Positions 42,675 to 52,920 are shown, counted from the first letter of the stretch. The stretch: DNA of 64,000 bases from Halomonas sp. H10-9-1 (GCF_040147005.1 NZ_JAMSHO010000001.1:868001-932000), one strand, 5' to 3'. The notes: generated by a model from the sequence alone, not told the origin. Translations and numbers: made by a program.

Positions 42675-43511
42675 CTAGCCGTGGCCAAGGCCGCCGATCT
42701 CACCACTCTGAATTTTAATCTTGATGGCTCTGCAATCCCGCCAACACCCAATGAAATCAATGCCATTACGCTAACGGCGAACTCTCAGCTTAATGAGGAG
42801 AATCGTCAGGTATCAGAATCTGACCTGACCGTTAGCACTCAGAATGCCAATGTCACCGAGACAGGGTCTCCGCTAAGCCCTGAGGTCAACAATAATTTGA
42901 TTTTCGCCGAGGGCATCGGTAACGAATTCGAGAGCACCAACTTCGCGGGCCCTCTTGACCTGAATGACCTTAATCCGGCAGGTGGCGATGGCCTGATCGC
43001 CTCCGGTCAGCTCTTTGCGCCCACGACGACCTCCAGTGTTAGCACTACTAACGGCGCAGTCAGTGCCAGTATTGACTACACTAGCACCCCGGTGACCATC
43101 GAAGGCAACCGCATCACCGCCGCGGCCATGGGCAACACCGTCGATATGAGCATGTCGGGTGATATTCCCAGCGGCTTCACTAGTTCTGATACTGGCTCGT
43201 TTAATCTGAACCTGAGTGGCGCCAATTCTGAGCTGGAAGGTACTGCGACCCTACAGCTGGCCAGCCAGCAGGCAACGGTGGGGCTTAGCAATGGCGGCTC
43301 AGACCCCATCGCCTCTACCAGTGATTCCCAGGTTCGCTTGAATCTTAGAAATAGCGCCAACATGGCTGATACGGTGAATGTGAACCGTAATCAGATCGAT
43401 GCCAGCTTTATGGCCAACGATGCCAGCCTCAGCATCAATCTTGGCGATGATGAGCGCAGCGTCTTCCTTGGCACCCTCTCCGCGGCGAGCGTGCAAAACA
43501 ATATCGGAGCT
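42675..43511 (+). pseudogene. Giant repeat surface protein, 5' piece
   Basis: About 280 residues start at AVAKAADLTTLNFNLDGSAI, which looks like the end of a signal peptide and the mature N-terminus. Repeats of the giant protein follow (VTIEGNRITAAAMGNTVDMS; VNVNRNQIDASFMANDASLS). The natural 5' end is missing. An ORF beginning at 42609 inside the IS reads MIRLLNYNRFSAAFFMPGAI followed by FGLAVAKAAD, which itself looks like a signal peptide. The frame ends at an IS5-type insertion and resumes at 46345. Confidence 0.65.
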
Positions 43512-43577
43512 AGGCTGCGTTAACAATTGCTGATGGAGATCGGGCTGATTTAGAATATCAGCATTTTTCGGTGATCT

Positions 43578-43946
43578 ATGCCTCGGCTAATGCTACGTGA
43601 TGACCAATGGGAGCGCATCGAGCACATGCTCCCCGGCAAAGCTTCAGATCGCGGGGTGACGGCCAAGGACAATCGCTTGTTCGTGGAAGCCGTCCTGTGG
43701 ATCGCCCGGACAGGCGCTCCCTGGCGTGATCTGCCCGACGCCTTCGGTCGCTGGCACACTGTCTACATGCGCTATAACCGGTGGTCTAAGAAGGGGGTCT
43801 GGCAGCAGGTTATCGACACATTAGCCGATGATCCCGACATGGAGCAGCTGATGATAGATGGCAGTATCGTCAAAGTTCATCAGCATGGGGCGGCAAAAAA
43901 ACGGCTCAGAGCACCGAAGCCATGGGGAAATCGCGTGGGGGATTGA
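43578..43946 (+). CDS. IS5-family transposase OrfA
   Basis: 122 residues, MPRLMLRDDQWERIEHMLPG, FVEAVLWIARTGAPWRDLPD and MIDGSIVKVHQHG, the N-terminal half of an IS427-group transposase with the first catalytic Asp in IDGS. A run of seven A's at 43895-43901 (AAAAAAACGG) is the expected slippery site for fusion with the second frame. Confidence 0.8.
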   Translation: MPRLMLRDDQWERIEHMLPGKASDRGVTAKDNRLFVEAVLWIARTGAPWRDLPDAFGRWHTVYMRYNRWSKKGVWQQVIDTLADDPDMEQLMIDGSIVKVHQHGAAKKRLRAPKPWGNRVGD

Positions 43947-44111
43947 GCACCAAGATCCACGCGGCGGTCGATGCCCTCGGCAACCCGGTACGGCTAATCC
44001 TCACACCGGGCCAAGCGTCTGAGTACGGAGCCGCCCCAGCGTTACTGGCGGGCTTTTCTCCAGCGGCGGTGCTTGGCGACAAGGGGTATGATTCCACCGC
44101 TTTGAGGGACA
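43922..44111 (+). pseudogene. IS5-family transposase OrfB, truncated
   Basis: GKSRGGLSTKIHAAVDALGN to AAVLGDKGYDSTALRDM, the second part of the DDE domain, with Asp in GDKGYD. The IS21 element cuts it before the catalytic Glu. Confidence 0.75.
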
Positions 44112-44190
44112 TGTCAGGCGACACGTAAAACTGACCCCCAGGCGACACGGAAAATTGACCCCTCCGTGAGCTCATCAGGAGGGTCCGCCC

Positions 44191-45498
44191 ATGAAGAAAT
44201 CCGGATATAACGTTCCCCACACTCAGGTACGAGGGGAACCGATGCAGAGCCCAGAGGATGTCGCCGCCATGCTGCGCCTGAAGGCCTGTGGCTGGGGCAC
44301 CAAGCGCATCGCCGATGAACTCGGTGTCAGCAGGAACACCGTCAAGCGCTACCTGCGCCAGGGCGGCTGGGCGCCCTACGCGAGCCCGCAGCGCAGCAAG
44401 TCGCTGGAAGGGCTGGAGGAATGGCTGAAGGCCCGCTTCCTGCAGCATGCCGGCAACGCCGCCGTGGTCCTGCAGGACCTGCAGCTCGAACACGGCATCA
44501 CGGTCAGCCTGCGTACGGTGGAACGCGCCTGCGCGCCGTTCCGCCAGGCACTGGCCGCCGAAGCCAAGGCCACGGTGAGGTTCGAGACGCCGCCCGGGAA
44601 GCAGCTGCAGATCGACTTTGGCAGCCGCCACATCACCATCAATGGGGAGTCGGTCAAGGTCTTCCTGTTTGTCGCCACCCTGGGCTACTCCCGCCGCCTC
44701 TACGTCCGTGCCTTCCGGCACGAGCGGCAGTCGGCGTGGTTCGCCGGCCTGGAGGGCGCCTTCCGCCACTTTGGCGGGGTGCCAGAGCAGGTGCTGCTGG
44801 ATAACGCCCGGGCGCTGGTCGACCACCACAACGCGGCGACCCGCGAAGTCGTGTTCAACGAGCGGCTGGCGGCCTTTGCCCGCTACTGGGGGTTCCGGCC
44901 GGTGGCCTGTGCGCCGTACCGTGCCCGCACCAAGGGCAAGGACGAGCGTGGCGTCGGCTACGTGAAGCGTAACGCCATCGCCGGCCGGACCTTCGCCACC
45001 TGGGCGGCGCTGGAGGCCCACCTGAGCTGGTGGATGCGCGAGATCGCCGACCAGCGGGTGCATGGCACCACCGGCGAGCTGCCGGCGGTGCGCTTCATCG
45101 CCGAACAGGCCAGCCTGCAACCGCTCAACGATCGGGCGCCCTTCGAGCAGGCCCGGGAGCTGAACCGGCGGGTTCAGCGCGACGCCACCGTGGAGGTCGA
45201 CACCAACCGCTACAGCGTGCCCTGGCGCCTGGTCGGTGAGCCTGTCCAGGTCAGCGTGACCGACGGCGAACTGCGGGTGCACCACGCCGGCCGCGAGGTG
45301 GCCCGCCACCCGGAGCTGGGCGGGCGCCGCCAGGTGCGCTGCCTGCCGGAGCATCTGCAGGGCATCGTCGGCTACCGATCACCCAAGGCGGACACCGAGG
45401 AGGTCGTGGCGTCCAGCGAGATCGTGACCACCTTGCCGCCGGCCGCGCTGCAGCGCGACCTGACCGAGTACGAAGCCGTGGTGGGAGGTGGCTGGTGA
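44191..45498 (+). CDS. istA: IS21-family transposase IstA (type b)
   Basis: A 435-residue DDE transposase with a helix-turn-helix (GTKRIADELGVSRNTVKRYL), QLQIDFGSR (Asp), EQVLLDNARALV (Asp) and RARTKGKDERGVGYVKR (Glu), plus RYSVPWRLVGEPV. The start follows AGGAGGG. The stop overlaps the istB start by one base. Confidence 0.9.
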   Translation: MKKSGYNVPHTQVRGEPMQSPEDVAAMLRLKACGWGTKRIADELGVSRNTVKRYLRQGGWAPYASPQRSKSLEGLEEWLKARFLQHAGNAAVVLQDLQLEHGITVSLRTVERACAPFRQALAAEAKATVRFETPPGKQLQIDFGSRHITINGESVKVFLFVATLGYSRRLYVRAFRHERQSAWFAGLEGAFRHFGGVPEQVLLDNARALVDHHNAATREVVFNERLAAFARYWGFRPVACAPYRARTKGKDERGVGYVKRNAIAGRTFATWAALEAHLSWWMREIADQRVHGTTGELPAVRFIAEQASLQPLNDRAPFEQARELNRRVQRDATVEVDTNRYSVPWRLVGEPVQVSVTDGELRVHHAGREVARHPELGGRRQVRCLPEHLQGIVGYRSPKADTEEVVASSEIVTTLPPAALQRDLTEYEAVVGGGW

Positions 45499-46292
45499 TG
45501 ACGACGCCGGAGACTGAGCGCCTGGACGCCATGCTGACGCGTCTCAAGCTGACCGCCATCCGCGAGCGGCTCGACACGCTGCTCGACGAAGCCGCACGCC
45601 GGGAGCTGACCCTGCGCGAGACGCTGGCCTACCTGTGCGAGCAGGAGGTGGCCCATAAGGAGCAGCGGCGCATCCAGATGGGGCTGAGCATCGCCCGCTT
45701 CCCGTTCCTGCGCACTCTGGAAGGGTTCGACTTCAGCGCCCAGCCTGCCGTCGACCCCGGTCAGATCCGTGAGCTGGCCTGCGGGCGCTGGATCGCCAAC
45801 GGCGACGCCCTGCTGCTGCTCGGCCCGCCGGGCGTGGGCAAAAGCCATCTCGCCGTGGCACTGGGCCGGGAGGCGGTCAAGGCTGGCTACTCCGTGCTGT
45901 TCACCACCGCCACGGCACTGATCACCCAGCTGGTCCAGGCCCATGCCAACGGCGCCCTGGAGGAGCGGCTGAGGCACTTCGCCAAGCCCAAGCTCTTGAT
46001 CATCGACGAACTGGGCTACCTGCCGCTGGAGCCGGGGGCGGCCAACCTGTTCTTCCAGCTGGTCACCCGGCGTTACGAACGCGGAAGCCTACTGGTGACC
46101 AGCAACCGGGCGGTCAGCGAGTGGGGCGAGGTGTTCGGTGACGCCGTGGTCGCCACGGCGATCCTTGACCGACTGCTGCATCACAGCCACGTCATCACCA
46201 TCCGCGGCGACAGTTACCGACTGCGTGCCAAACGCAAGGCCGGGCTGATCAAGCCCGACACCATCCACCATCACGAGCAGGTCGTCAGGTAA
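45498..46292 (+). CDS. istB: IS21 helper ATPase IstB (type b)
   Basis: A 264-residue AAA+ ATPase with GPPGVGKSHLAVAL (Walker A) and LLIIDELGYLPL (Walker B). The ATG sits in TGATG, coupled to istA; a GTG one codon earlier is also possible. Confidence 0.9.
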   Translation: MTTPETERLDAMLTRLKLTAIRERLDTLLDEAARRELTLRETLAYLCEQEVAHKEQRRIQMGLSIARFPFLRTLEGFDFSAQPAVDPGQIRELACGRWIANGDALLLLGPPGVGKSHLAVALGREAVKAGYSVLFTTATALITQLVQAHANGALEERLRHFAKPKLLIIDELGYLPLEPGAANLFFQLVTRRYERGSLLVTSNRAVSEWGEVFGDAVVATAILDRLLHHSHVITIRGDSYRLRAKRKAGLIKPDTIHHHEQVVR

Positions 46293-46344
46293 GGGGGTCA
46301 GATTTCACTGTCGCCAGGGGGTCAGTTTCTGATGTCGCTTGACA

Positions 46345-49300
46345 CACGTCCCGTGGCAACCAGTCGTCAATTGATTTGCAAGGTGGCAACGGTATTGCCA
46401 TGTCCGGTGGTGGCACCACCATCGTTCGTGCACTGGATGATACCACCGCTCCGCAAATTGATATTGATTCTGATATCACCGGTGTGACGGTTCAAAACAA
46501 TGTCAATAGCGAATTTAGCGCTGAGGCTACAGGTGTAGACCAGCGTGTGCTGCTGGGTGGCATTGTTAACGACGGCACGCTGGATATGAGCCGCAATCGT
46601 ATTGCAGCTCAGGCCGACGGCAATAACGCTGCAACCGAGATGGACTTCGCAGGTGGCAGCTTCGATAACAGCCTGACTGCGTCCACATCCCAGTTCAATA
46701 GCGGACAAGGGGGTGAGGTAAGCGTTACGGCCACCTTGGGTGATGGTGCTGATCTTCCTCGTGTCGCAGCAGGCTTTGGTGGAGCTGTGGTTACCATCGA
46801 TGGTGCCTTGACACTGGACGATAATACTCTAGTGGCCCAGGCCCGCGGCAATGCCGCCGATACGTCGGTCTCGCTGACTCCCGACGGCAATGTGTCTAGC
46901 CCCGCCCAGGCAGCCGATGGTGCTTCGGTATCCTCCGTCACCTTCAATCCGGGTGCAGAGACGGTTGACGTTGGCTCCAGTGACACGGCGCTGCTGACCA
47001 CTCAGGAGAACACCACCAACCAGCAGACCTTCTCCGCCACTATCAATGACGGTGAAGTCGCGGTAAGCGGCGTCGCTGCCGGTAGCACCGTGACCGGCAC
47101 CGTCTCGCTGGATGATAACGCCATTCTGGCCGAGGCCCGCGGCAACACCGCCGGGTCCGAGCTGATTATCGATGCCGGCAGCGTCGGTTCACGTAATGTG
47201 ATTGGCACCGCACAGCTCACTGGGGTGGGCCCTGGCGGCGCAGCCGAAGTGTCTGCTACCTCCACCGGGTCACTTAGCGTGCGTGCGGGGCTTAACGCCG
47301 ATGCGACCGATGCCGCGTTGAGCCTGGACGGCAACCTGGTCGGTGCCCAGGCAGTCGCCAATGAGTCGGATAACAGCCAGAGCATCACCGCCGATACCAG
47401 CATCCTGTCTGCTCAGCAGCAAGGCTATGAAGCCTCCGCCACGGCTGCTGGAGAATTCACCGCGGCGGGCAGCTTTGCCGTCAGCAATCTGCAGATCGCC
47501 AATAATACCCAGGCGACGGCAAACTCCTCGGCCTCGGAAGATCGCGTACTGCTCGATATGACCGATGGGTCCTTGACCGATTCCAGCGCGTCATTGAATG
47601 AAAACACCCTGATCGCTGAGGCGCGCGCCAACCGCACCAGCAACAGCGTCGAGTTGGAAGCCGGCACCAGTATCGGCGGTGACGAGGTCCCGGCAGGTGC
47701 TACCAGCGCCGTGATCCAGAACGCCCAGACCATGCTGCGTGACGGCGGTGACTCATCGGCTACGGCCACCATGGCAGATGCCCGCGTGCAGCTGGCTGGT
47801 GGTGCAGACGTCACGGATTCCACCATCCAGGTGAATGACAACCTGCTGGCGGCCGTTGCCGAGGGTAACGGGGCGACCAATACGATCGAGGCCAATGCGG
47901 GAACCAGCATCCTCTCGCGGACGTCTGGCACTTTCGCCGCGGATGCGGTGTCGGGTATCCAGCCTAATGGTGACGTCAGCGCCAGCGGCAATTTCGCCAT
48001 CAGCAACGTTCAGGCGGCCGACGGTAATATCCAGGCGACAGGCAGCGATGCCGGCGTGGACGTAGCGCTGGGCGCGCTGACCGGTGAGGCCAACGTCTCC
48101 GCCTCCGATAACGCCCTGCTGGGCCAGGCACGCGGCAACAGTGCCACCAACCGCATCTCGCTGGGCACCAACGATGACGATGCCGGCAGCGTGGGCGTGG
48201 CCATCAACACCACCGGCGCCATCACCAGCAGCCAGTTCCTGACCCAAACCGGTGCTAATGACACCCTGTCGGGCAGCATGACCGGCTCCAACGTCAGCGT
48301 GACCAGCGGCGATATCGAATCCGCCACCCTGGCAGCGGATGGCAACGTGATCGGCGGCCTGGCCACCGGCAACACCCTGACCAACCGTATCGACTTGGCT
48401 GCCGGCACGGGCCTTGAGCGCGTTGGCGCGACCTCGGCCAGTGCGGATACCATTTTCGATGTGGATGCCAGCGGCAGCTTCACCATCGCCAGCTTCCAAG
48501 CGGCAGGGCTGGTGGCCGGGCCGGTTAACGAAACCGTTACCATCTCGGCGGCGGCTGACGATAACCTGGTCAACGTCGACTTCGGCGCCCTGACCAGCGA
48601 CGGCAACGTCAGCGTGACCGGCAATGCCATCCTGGCCGAGGCGCGGGGGACTCGCGGCACCAACCTGATCGGGGTGGGCGACAACGGCGATCTGAATGCC
48701 GGTACCTCTATCGCCTCCACCGCCGGCATCGTCAGCGACCAGACCACCTTCGGCGACCTGACCTCGACGGCTAACGACAACACCCTGAGTGTTGACGGCG
48801 GTGCGCTTAACAGCGGCAGCGTGGCGGTGGATAACAACCTGGTGGCGGCTCAGGCCACGGCCAACAGCAGCCAGAACGTGATCGATCTGGATGCCGGTAC
48901 CGGCTTCGATCTGGATGCCGGCCAGGCCAGCGCAGTGGTGTCTGGCGCCACCAACCTGGCGCCCAATACCACGGCCAACGGTGCCAGCTTCGTGATCGCC
49001 GATCGCCAGACGGCGGATGGCACCATAAGTGCCACTTCCAATAACGCGCTCACCGAGATCAGCCTGGCTAGCGTGGATGACGACGGCGCCCTGCAGGTCA
49101 ACAATAATGCCACCCTGGCTGAATCGCGTGGCAACGTGGCCAGCAACGCCATCTCGCTGGATGCTAGCAACACCGTGGATGCCTCCGCCGGCATTGCCAG
49201 CTCCCAGGCGCAGACCGGCGCCATGGACGCCACCGTGAACAGTGCCACGACCCGCCTGATCGTCGGTGGCGGCATCAACAGCGGCAAGGCGGTGGTGGAT

Positions 49301-50782
49301 GGCAACGCCATCGGCAGCCTGGCGGTCGGCAACACCGGCGCCAATACCCTGCTGGCCAGCGGTGGGCGTATTGAGCTGGGCAATGGTGGAACCGCGACAT
49401 CGCTGACCAACGGTCTTATCACCGCGGCTTCTGGTGTCACCATCAGCAGCAGCGTGGCGGACTACGTCATTACCTCCCAGCAGGAGGTGGTGCGTGACAA
49501 TCAGTCCAGCACGGCGACTACTAATGAGTCGCGGATCGACCTGCAGGCCAACGGCCTGACCGAGTCGGGCAGCCTGGCGGCGACCAATAATACGGTCAGC
49601 GCCGAGGCGGGCCTCAACCGGCAGACCAACACCCTGCAGTTGCTGGCCGGTGATGATGCCAACCCCGGCACCTCCATCACCAGCAGCGGTGCCATCACCA
49701 ACCTGCAAACTGGCGTATTGGAGAGTGGTTCCGACCTGTCGTCTATCGTCAATGCCAGCAGCGATGATACTGGCATCTTCCTGAATAGCGGCGTGGTTGA
49801 CACGGATGCCAGCCTGCAGGTGACCGGCAACGAGGTCTATGCCGATACCGCCGGCAACGTGGCCGCCAACCGGCTCAATGCCCAGGCTGGCACCACGCTG
49901 GGTTCCACCGGTGGCGCCATGGTGGCAGCCAACATCGACGGTACGGTGGATACCGCCACCGGCGATTTCGTGGTGCAGAACCGTCAGAGCCTCGAGTTGA
50001 TTGAATCTGGGCTCTCATCAGAAGTAGGAGGCGGTAATGTCAGGCCGGTCATCTCGGTGACCACGGATCTGGCCAACGGCAATGTTGCGCTTAACGACAA
50101 CGCCATTCGCGCCAGCGTCGACGGCAACGATGCCAGCAACGTGCTGACCATGGGCGCAGGAACCTCGCTGGGTACCAGCGGCGCGGTGGCCAACCGTCAG
50201 GATGTCACCGGTGGTTCGCTGTCGGCGTCTATCCAGAACCCGAGCATCGAGCTCAACAAGACCGGTAGCACCGATGATGGCCGCCTGAGCGTCAACGGCA
50301 ACGCCATCGAGGCTACGGCCAGCGCCAACAACGCGCTGAACGCCATGGGCGTCACCGCCGGCACCCGTGTCAACGGCTCCGGTACCGATGCCACTGGCAG
50401 CAACGCCACCATGACGGCCGACTTCGCGGTGCTCAACAGCCAGCGCAGCACCGCGGGTGTGGGCGCCTCGATCAGCGATGCCAATGTCAGCCTGGATAAC
50501 CAGGGCAGCTTCAACGGCATGAACACCGCCAACAACAACCGCATCGTGGCCTCGGCCTTCGGCAACCAGGCGGTCAATCAGGCCAGCCTGTCCAGCGCCG
50601 GGCCCAACGACGCCAGTGTCGGCATCACCAACAGCCAGTACAACGGAGGCTCCATCACCGCCAGCATCAACGGCGCGTCCGTCAACGCCAACATCAGCGG
50701 CGGCGTGTCACGGATGAACGGCAACTCTATCGGGGCTCGCGCGGTGGGCAACAGCGCCACCAGCCGTCTGAGCAACCGTTAA
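46345..50782 (+). pseudogene. Giant repeat surface protein, 3' piece
   Basis: About 1,478 codons remain open from TSRGNQSSIDLQGGNGIAMS to the stop. At least 18 copies of a motif of the form N-x-I/L-x-A-x-A-x-G-N-x-A-x-N-x-I/L occur, for example NAILAEARGNTAGSELII, NALLGQARGNSATNRISL and NSIGARAVGNSATSRLSN, spaced roughly 80 residues apart. AGTSI and GAI-x-S-x-Q phrases lie between them. I see no Cys or Trp and very few Lys. The pattern predicts a long repetitive beta-structure on the cell surface or in the matrix. No family is recognised. It is followed by a strong terminator and then the exported peptidoglycan-binding pair. Without the 5' piece it has no good start. Confidence 0.75.
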
Positions 50783-50840
50783 ACGCTGAGGATTGCATGG
50801 TATCGAGCTAGCCGGTTTGCTGCTGGATACCATGCCACTC

Positions 50841-50876
50841 GCCGAGGTGGCAGTCTGACTGCCCCTCGGCTTTTTC
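50841..50876 (+). terminator. Rho-independent terminator after the giant gene
   Basis: Two-part stem GCCGAG...GGCAG, loop TCTGA, CTGCC...CTCGGC, then TTTTTC. Confidence 0.8.
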
Positions 50877-50894
50877 TCGTCAGGAAGGAAACCT

Positions 50895-51500
50895 ATGACC
50901 ATGAGGCTACGCACCAGAACCGGGCTGGCGGCCGCCGCCCTGGCCGTGTTGACGGTGTCGCCGGTGCACGGCGCCGACTCGCAAGGCAACTATGCGGTGC
51001 TGGGCGCGGGAAGTTTTGCCTGCGAGCGCTTCATTGCCAGCGCGGAGTCGCAAAGCCGTCAGGAAATCAATCAGTTCATGTCGTGGATGCAGGGCTATCT
51101 GACGGCACTCAATCGCGAGCGCGACGGCATCTTTTCCGTGTCGCCGTTCGTTTCCGCTTCGGATACCGCGGCCATGCTGCTCAATGTGTGCCGTCAGCAG
51201 CCGGAGCTGCGGCTGGAGAACGCCCTGCGGGAGCTGGCCGACTTCCTGGCCGGCTATCGCATCGAGCAGGCCAGCGAGGTGGCCCAGATTGCCTCGGGAG
51301 ATGCCACGGTGGCCGTGCGTGCCTCGGTGCTGGGCGATGTCCGCCAGCGGCTGGCGACACTCGGCCACGACGTGGGCGACGGTGATGCGCTGTTCGATGA
51401 TTCGCTGCAGCAGGCACTACGCGAGTTCCAGCGCGAGCAGGGCCTGACCGAAAGCGGCGTCCCCGATGCCGATACCTTGTTACGGCTCTTCTACCAGTGA
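50895..51500 (+). CDS. Exported peptidoglycan-binding protein 1
   Basis: A 201-residue protein. A Sec signal peptide (MTMRLRTRTGLAAAALAVLT...VHG-AD) is followed by an N-terminal domain GAGSFACERFIASAES...WMQGYLTALNRE...NVCRQQPE with two Cys, which resembles HdeA-like small periplasmic domains. A C-terminal PG_binding_1 domain follows (VRQRLATLGHDVGDGDALFD then DSLQQALREFQREQGLTESG). It starts after AGGAAGGAAA. It is probably periplasmic and may anchor the surface system to the wall. Confidence 0.75.
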   Translation: MTMRLRTRTGLAAAALAVLTVSPVHGADSQGNYAVLGAGSFACERFIASAESQSRQEINQFMSWMQGYLTALNRERDGIFSVSPFVSASDTAAMLLNVCRQQPELRLENALRELADFLAGYRIEQASEVAQIASGDATVAVRASVLGDVRQRLATLGHDVGDGDALFDDSLQQALREFQREQGLTESGVPDADTLLRLFYQ

Positions 51501-51522
51501 GTCGCGTCTGCAGGAGGTGCAT

Positions 51523-52125
51523 GTGAAATGGATGATCGGTGCCCTGGGCACCCTATGCGTGGCGGCCACCCCGCCTGCCGCCCTGGCCGCCAATGCCGAT
51601 GGAGACTATGCCGTCAGCGGTGCCGGCAGCCAGAGCTGCGAGCGTTTCGTTACGGCCGTGGAGCAGAACGATGAATCGGCTGCCCTGTTCACGCGTTGGA
51701 TAGAGGGCTATGCCACGGGCCTGAATGCCAACCTCGATGAGACCTTCGATGTCTCGCCGTTTGCCTCGGCCAACCCGCTGACGCAGCTGACCCTGTGGGT
51801 CTGCCGTAACAACACCGAGGCGCTGGTGGAACAGGCGCTGGCGGAAGTGATTGTGGCGCTGGAGCCGGTGAAGACCCGCGAGGCCAGCGAGCCACGTGAA
51901 ATGAGCCACCAGGGGGAGAGCGTGATGGTGCGCCCCGCCACCCTGCGCCTGGCCCAGCAGCGGCTGACCACGCTTGGCCACTACGCCAGCACCATCGATG
52001 GCCTCTACGGCCCCGGCACCCGCCGCGCCTTGATTGCCTTCCAGGAAGAGGCGGGGCTTGACACCACGGGCCTGCCGGATGCGGCCACGCTGATCGCCCT
52101 GTTGATCAATCAGGACGACAACTGA
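51523..52125 (+). CDS. Exported peptidoglycan-binding protein 2
   Basis: A 200-residue paralogue of the previous gene with the same plan. A signal peptide (VKWMIGALGTLCVAATPPAA-LA) is followed by GAGSQSCERFVTAVEQ...WIEGYATGLNAN...WVCRNNTE and PG_binding_1 (LAQQRLTTLGHYASTIDGLY then GPGTRRALIAFQEEAGL). The start is GTG, chosen because AGGAGG lies five bases upstream and the overlapping ATG meets an immediate stop. Tandem duplication is evident from shared spacing and motifs. Confidence 0.75.
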   Translation: MKWMIGALGTLCVAATPPAALAANADGDYAVSGAGSQSCERFVTAVEQNDESAALFTRWIEGYATGLNANLDETFDVSPFASANPLTQLTLWVCRNNTEALVEQALAEVIVALEPVKTREASEPREMSHQGESVMVRPATLRLAQQRLTTLGHYASTIDGLYGPGTRRALIAFQEEAGLDTTGLPDAATLIALLINQDDN

Positions 52126-52139
52126 ACCAGGAGCACGAA

Positions 52140-52862
52140 ATGTTCAAGACGTTGGAAGCGCTGGATCTCCAGCAACACGCCGAGCTCAAGTATCGCCCGG
52201 TGACCGGTTACGCCTTCGCCCGCGAGCTGACCACCGCGCCGCTGTCGGCCAGCGAGGTGGTGCCGGCCTCGCGCCAGATGATGGTGGTGTTTGCCGGTAG
52301 CGATGCGATCAAGCCGGTGGTGCTGCTCTCCGCCCGCCAGGCCAGCAACCCCTTCGTGGCGGAATCGGGCGAGTGGCAGGGCGACTATATACCCGCCCAC
52401 ATTCGCCGCTACCCCTTCATCCTGGGTGAGAGCGGTACCCAGGGGCGCTATGTGGTGATGATCGACCGCGCCGCGCCCAATTTCGATGACCAGGCCCAGC
52501 AGGAGGGCGAGGCGCTGTTCGTGGATGGTAAGGCACCGGAGGGCGGCATGGTAGCGCGCGCCCGCGAGTTCCTGCTGCGTTTCCAGAACGAACTGGAGCA
52601 GACCCAGCGCCTGCTGCAGCCGTTGGTCGACAAGGGCGTGCTGGTGGAGCGCCAGCTCAACGTCACCCGCAACGGCAAGAAGGAGGTCGCAGTTAACGGC
52701 TTCAAGGTAGTGGATGCCGAGAAGCTCAAGGCGCTGGACGATGCCACCCTGGCGGCCTGGGCGCGCAGCGGCCTACTCGGCCTGGTCTATGCACATCTGC
52801 ATAGCCAGGGCAACACCCAGGCGCTGCTGCGTGGTATGCAGCAGGATGCCGAGGCGGCGTGA
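52140..52862 (+). CDS. SapC family protein
   Basis: A 240-residue SapC-like protein (PF07277 type): ASEVVPASRQMMVVFAG, YIPAHIRRYPFILGE, QGRYVVMIDRAAPNF, FDDQAQQEGEALFVDG, then NELEQTQRLLQPLVDKGVLV and VNGFKVVDAEKLKALDDATL. No signal peptide is seen, so it is probably cytoplasmic. SapC is named from S-layer protein secretion loci, but its biochemical role is unclear. It follows AGGAGCACGAA and lies 14 bp after the previous stop, so it shares the transcript with the two exported proteins. Confidence 0.8.
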   Translation: MFKTLEALDLQQHAELKYRPVTGYAFARELTTAPLSASEVVPASRQMMVVFAGSDAIKPVVLLSARQASNPFVAESGEWQGDYIPAHIRRYPFILGESGTQGRYVVMIDRAAPNFDDQAQQEGEALFVDGKAPEGGMVARAREFLLRFQNELEQTQRLLQPLVDKGVLVERQLNVTRNGKKEVAVNGFKVVDAEKLKALDDATLAAWARSGLLGLVYAHLHSQGNTQALLRGMQQDAEAA

Positions 52863-52920
52863 GCCCTGGCCTTTCGCCCATCCCGCTTGCCGTGGCCTGA
52901 AAGGGCCATGGCCAGCCCGA

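Larger units (their letters stand above)
43512..44111 (+). mobile_element. IS5-family (IS427-like) element, right part missing
   Basis: The left end is near GGCTGCGTTAAC (about 43512, approximate). orfA is present, and the second half is interrupted by an IS21 element at 44112. Nothing of the right half follows that element, so it was deleted. Confidence 0.7.
44112..46344 (+). mobile_element. IS21-family element (type b)
   Basis: A 2233-bp element with ends TGTCAGGCGACACGTAAAAC and, on the other strand, TGTCAAGCGACATCAGAAAC. Both carry a second inner repeat around CTGACCCCC. It is a different subgroup from the type a copies. The flanks are IS5 on the left and the giant gene on the right, with no target duplication, so a flanking deletion has occurred. 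Confidence 0.85.

Noticed and set aside
47753..49708. 651-codon minus-strand ORF within the giant repeat gene
   Set aside because: It mirrors the repetitive sense strand and is low-complexity Gly/Val/Ala/Asp/His. The sense frame has the structured motif and is followed by a terminator.
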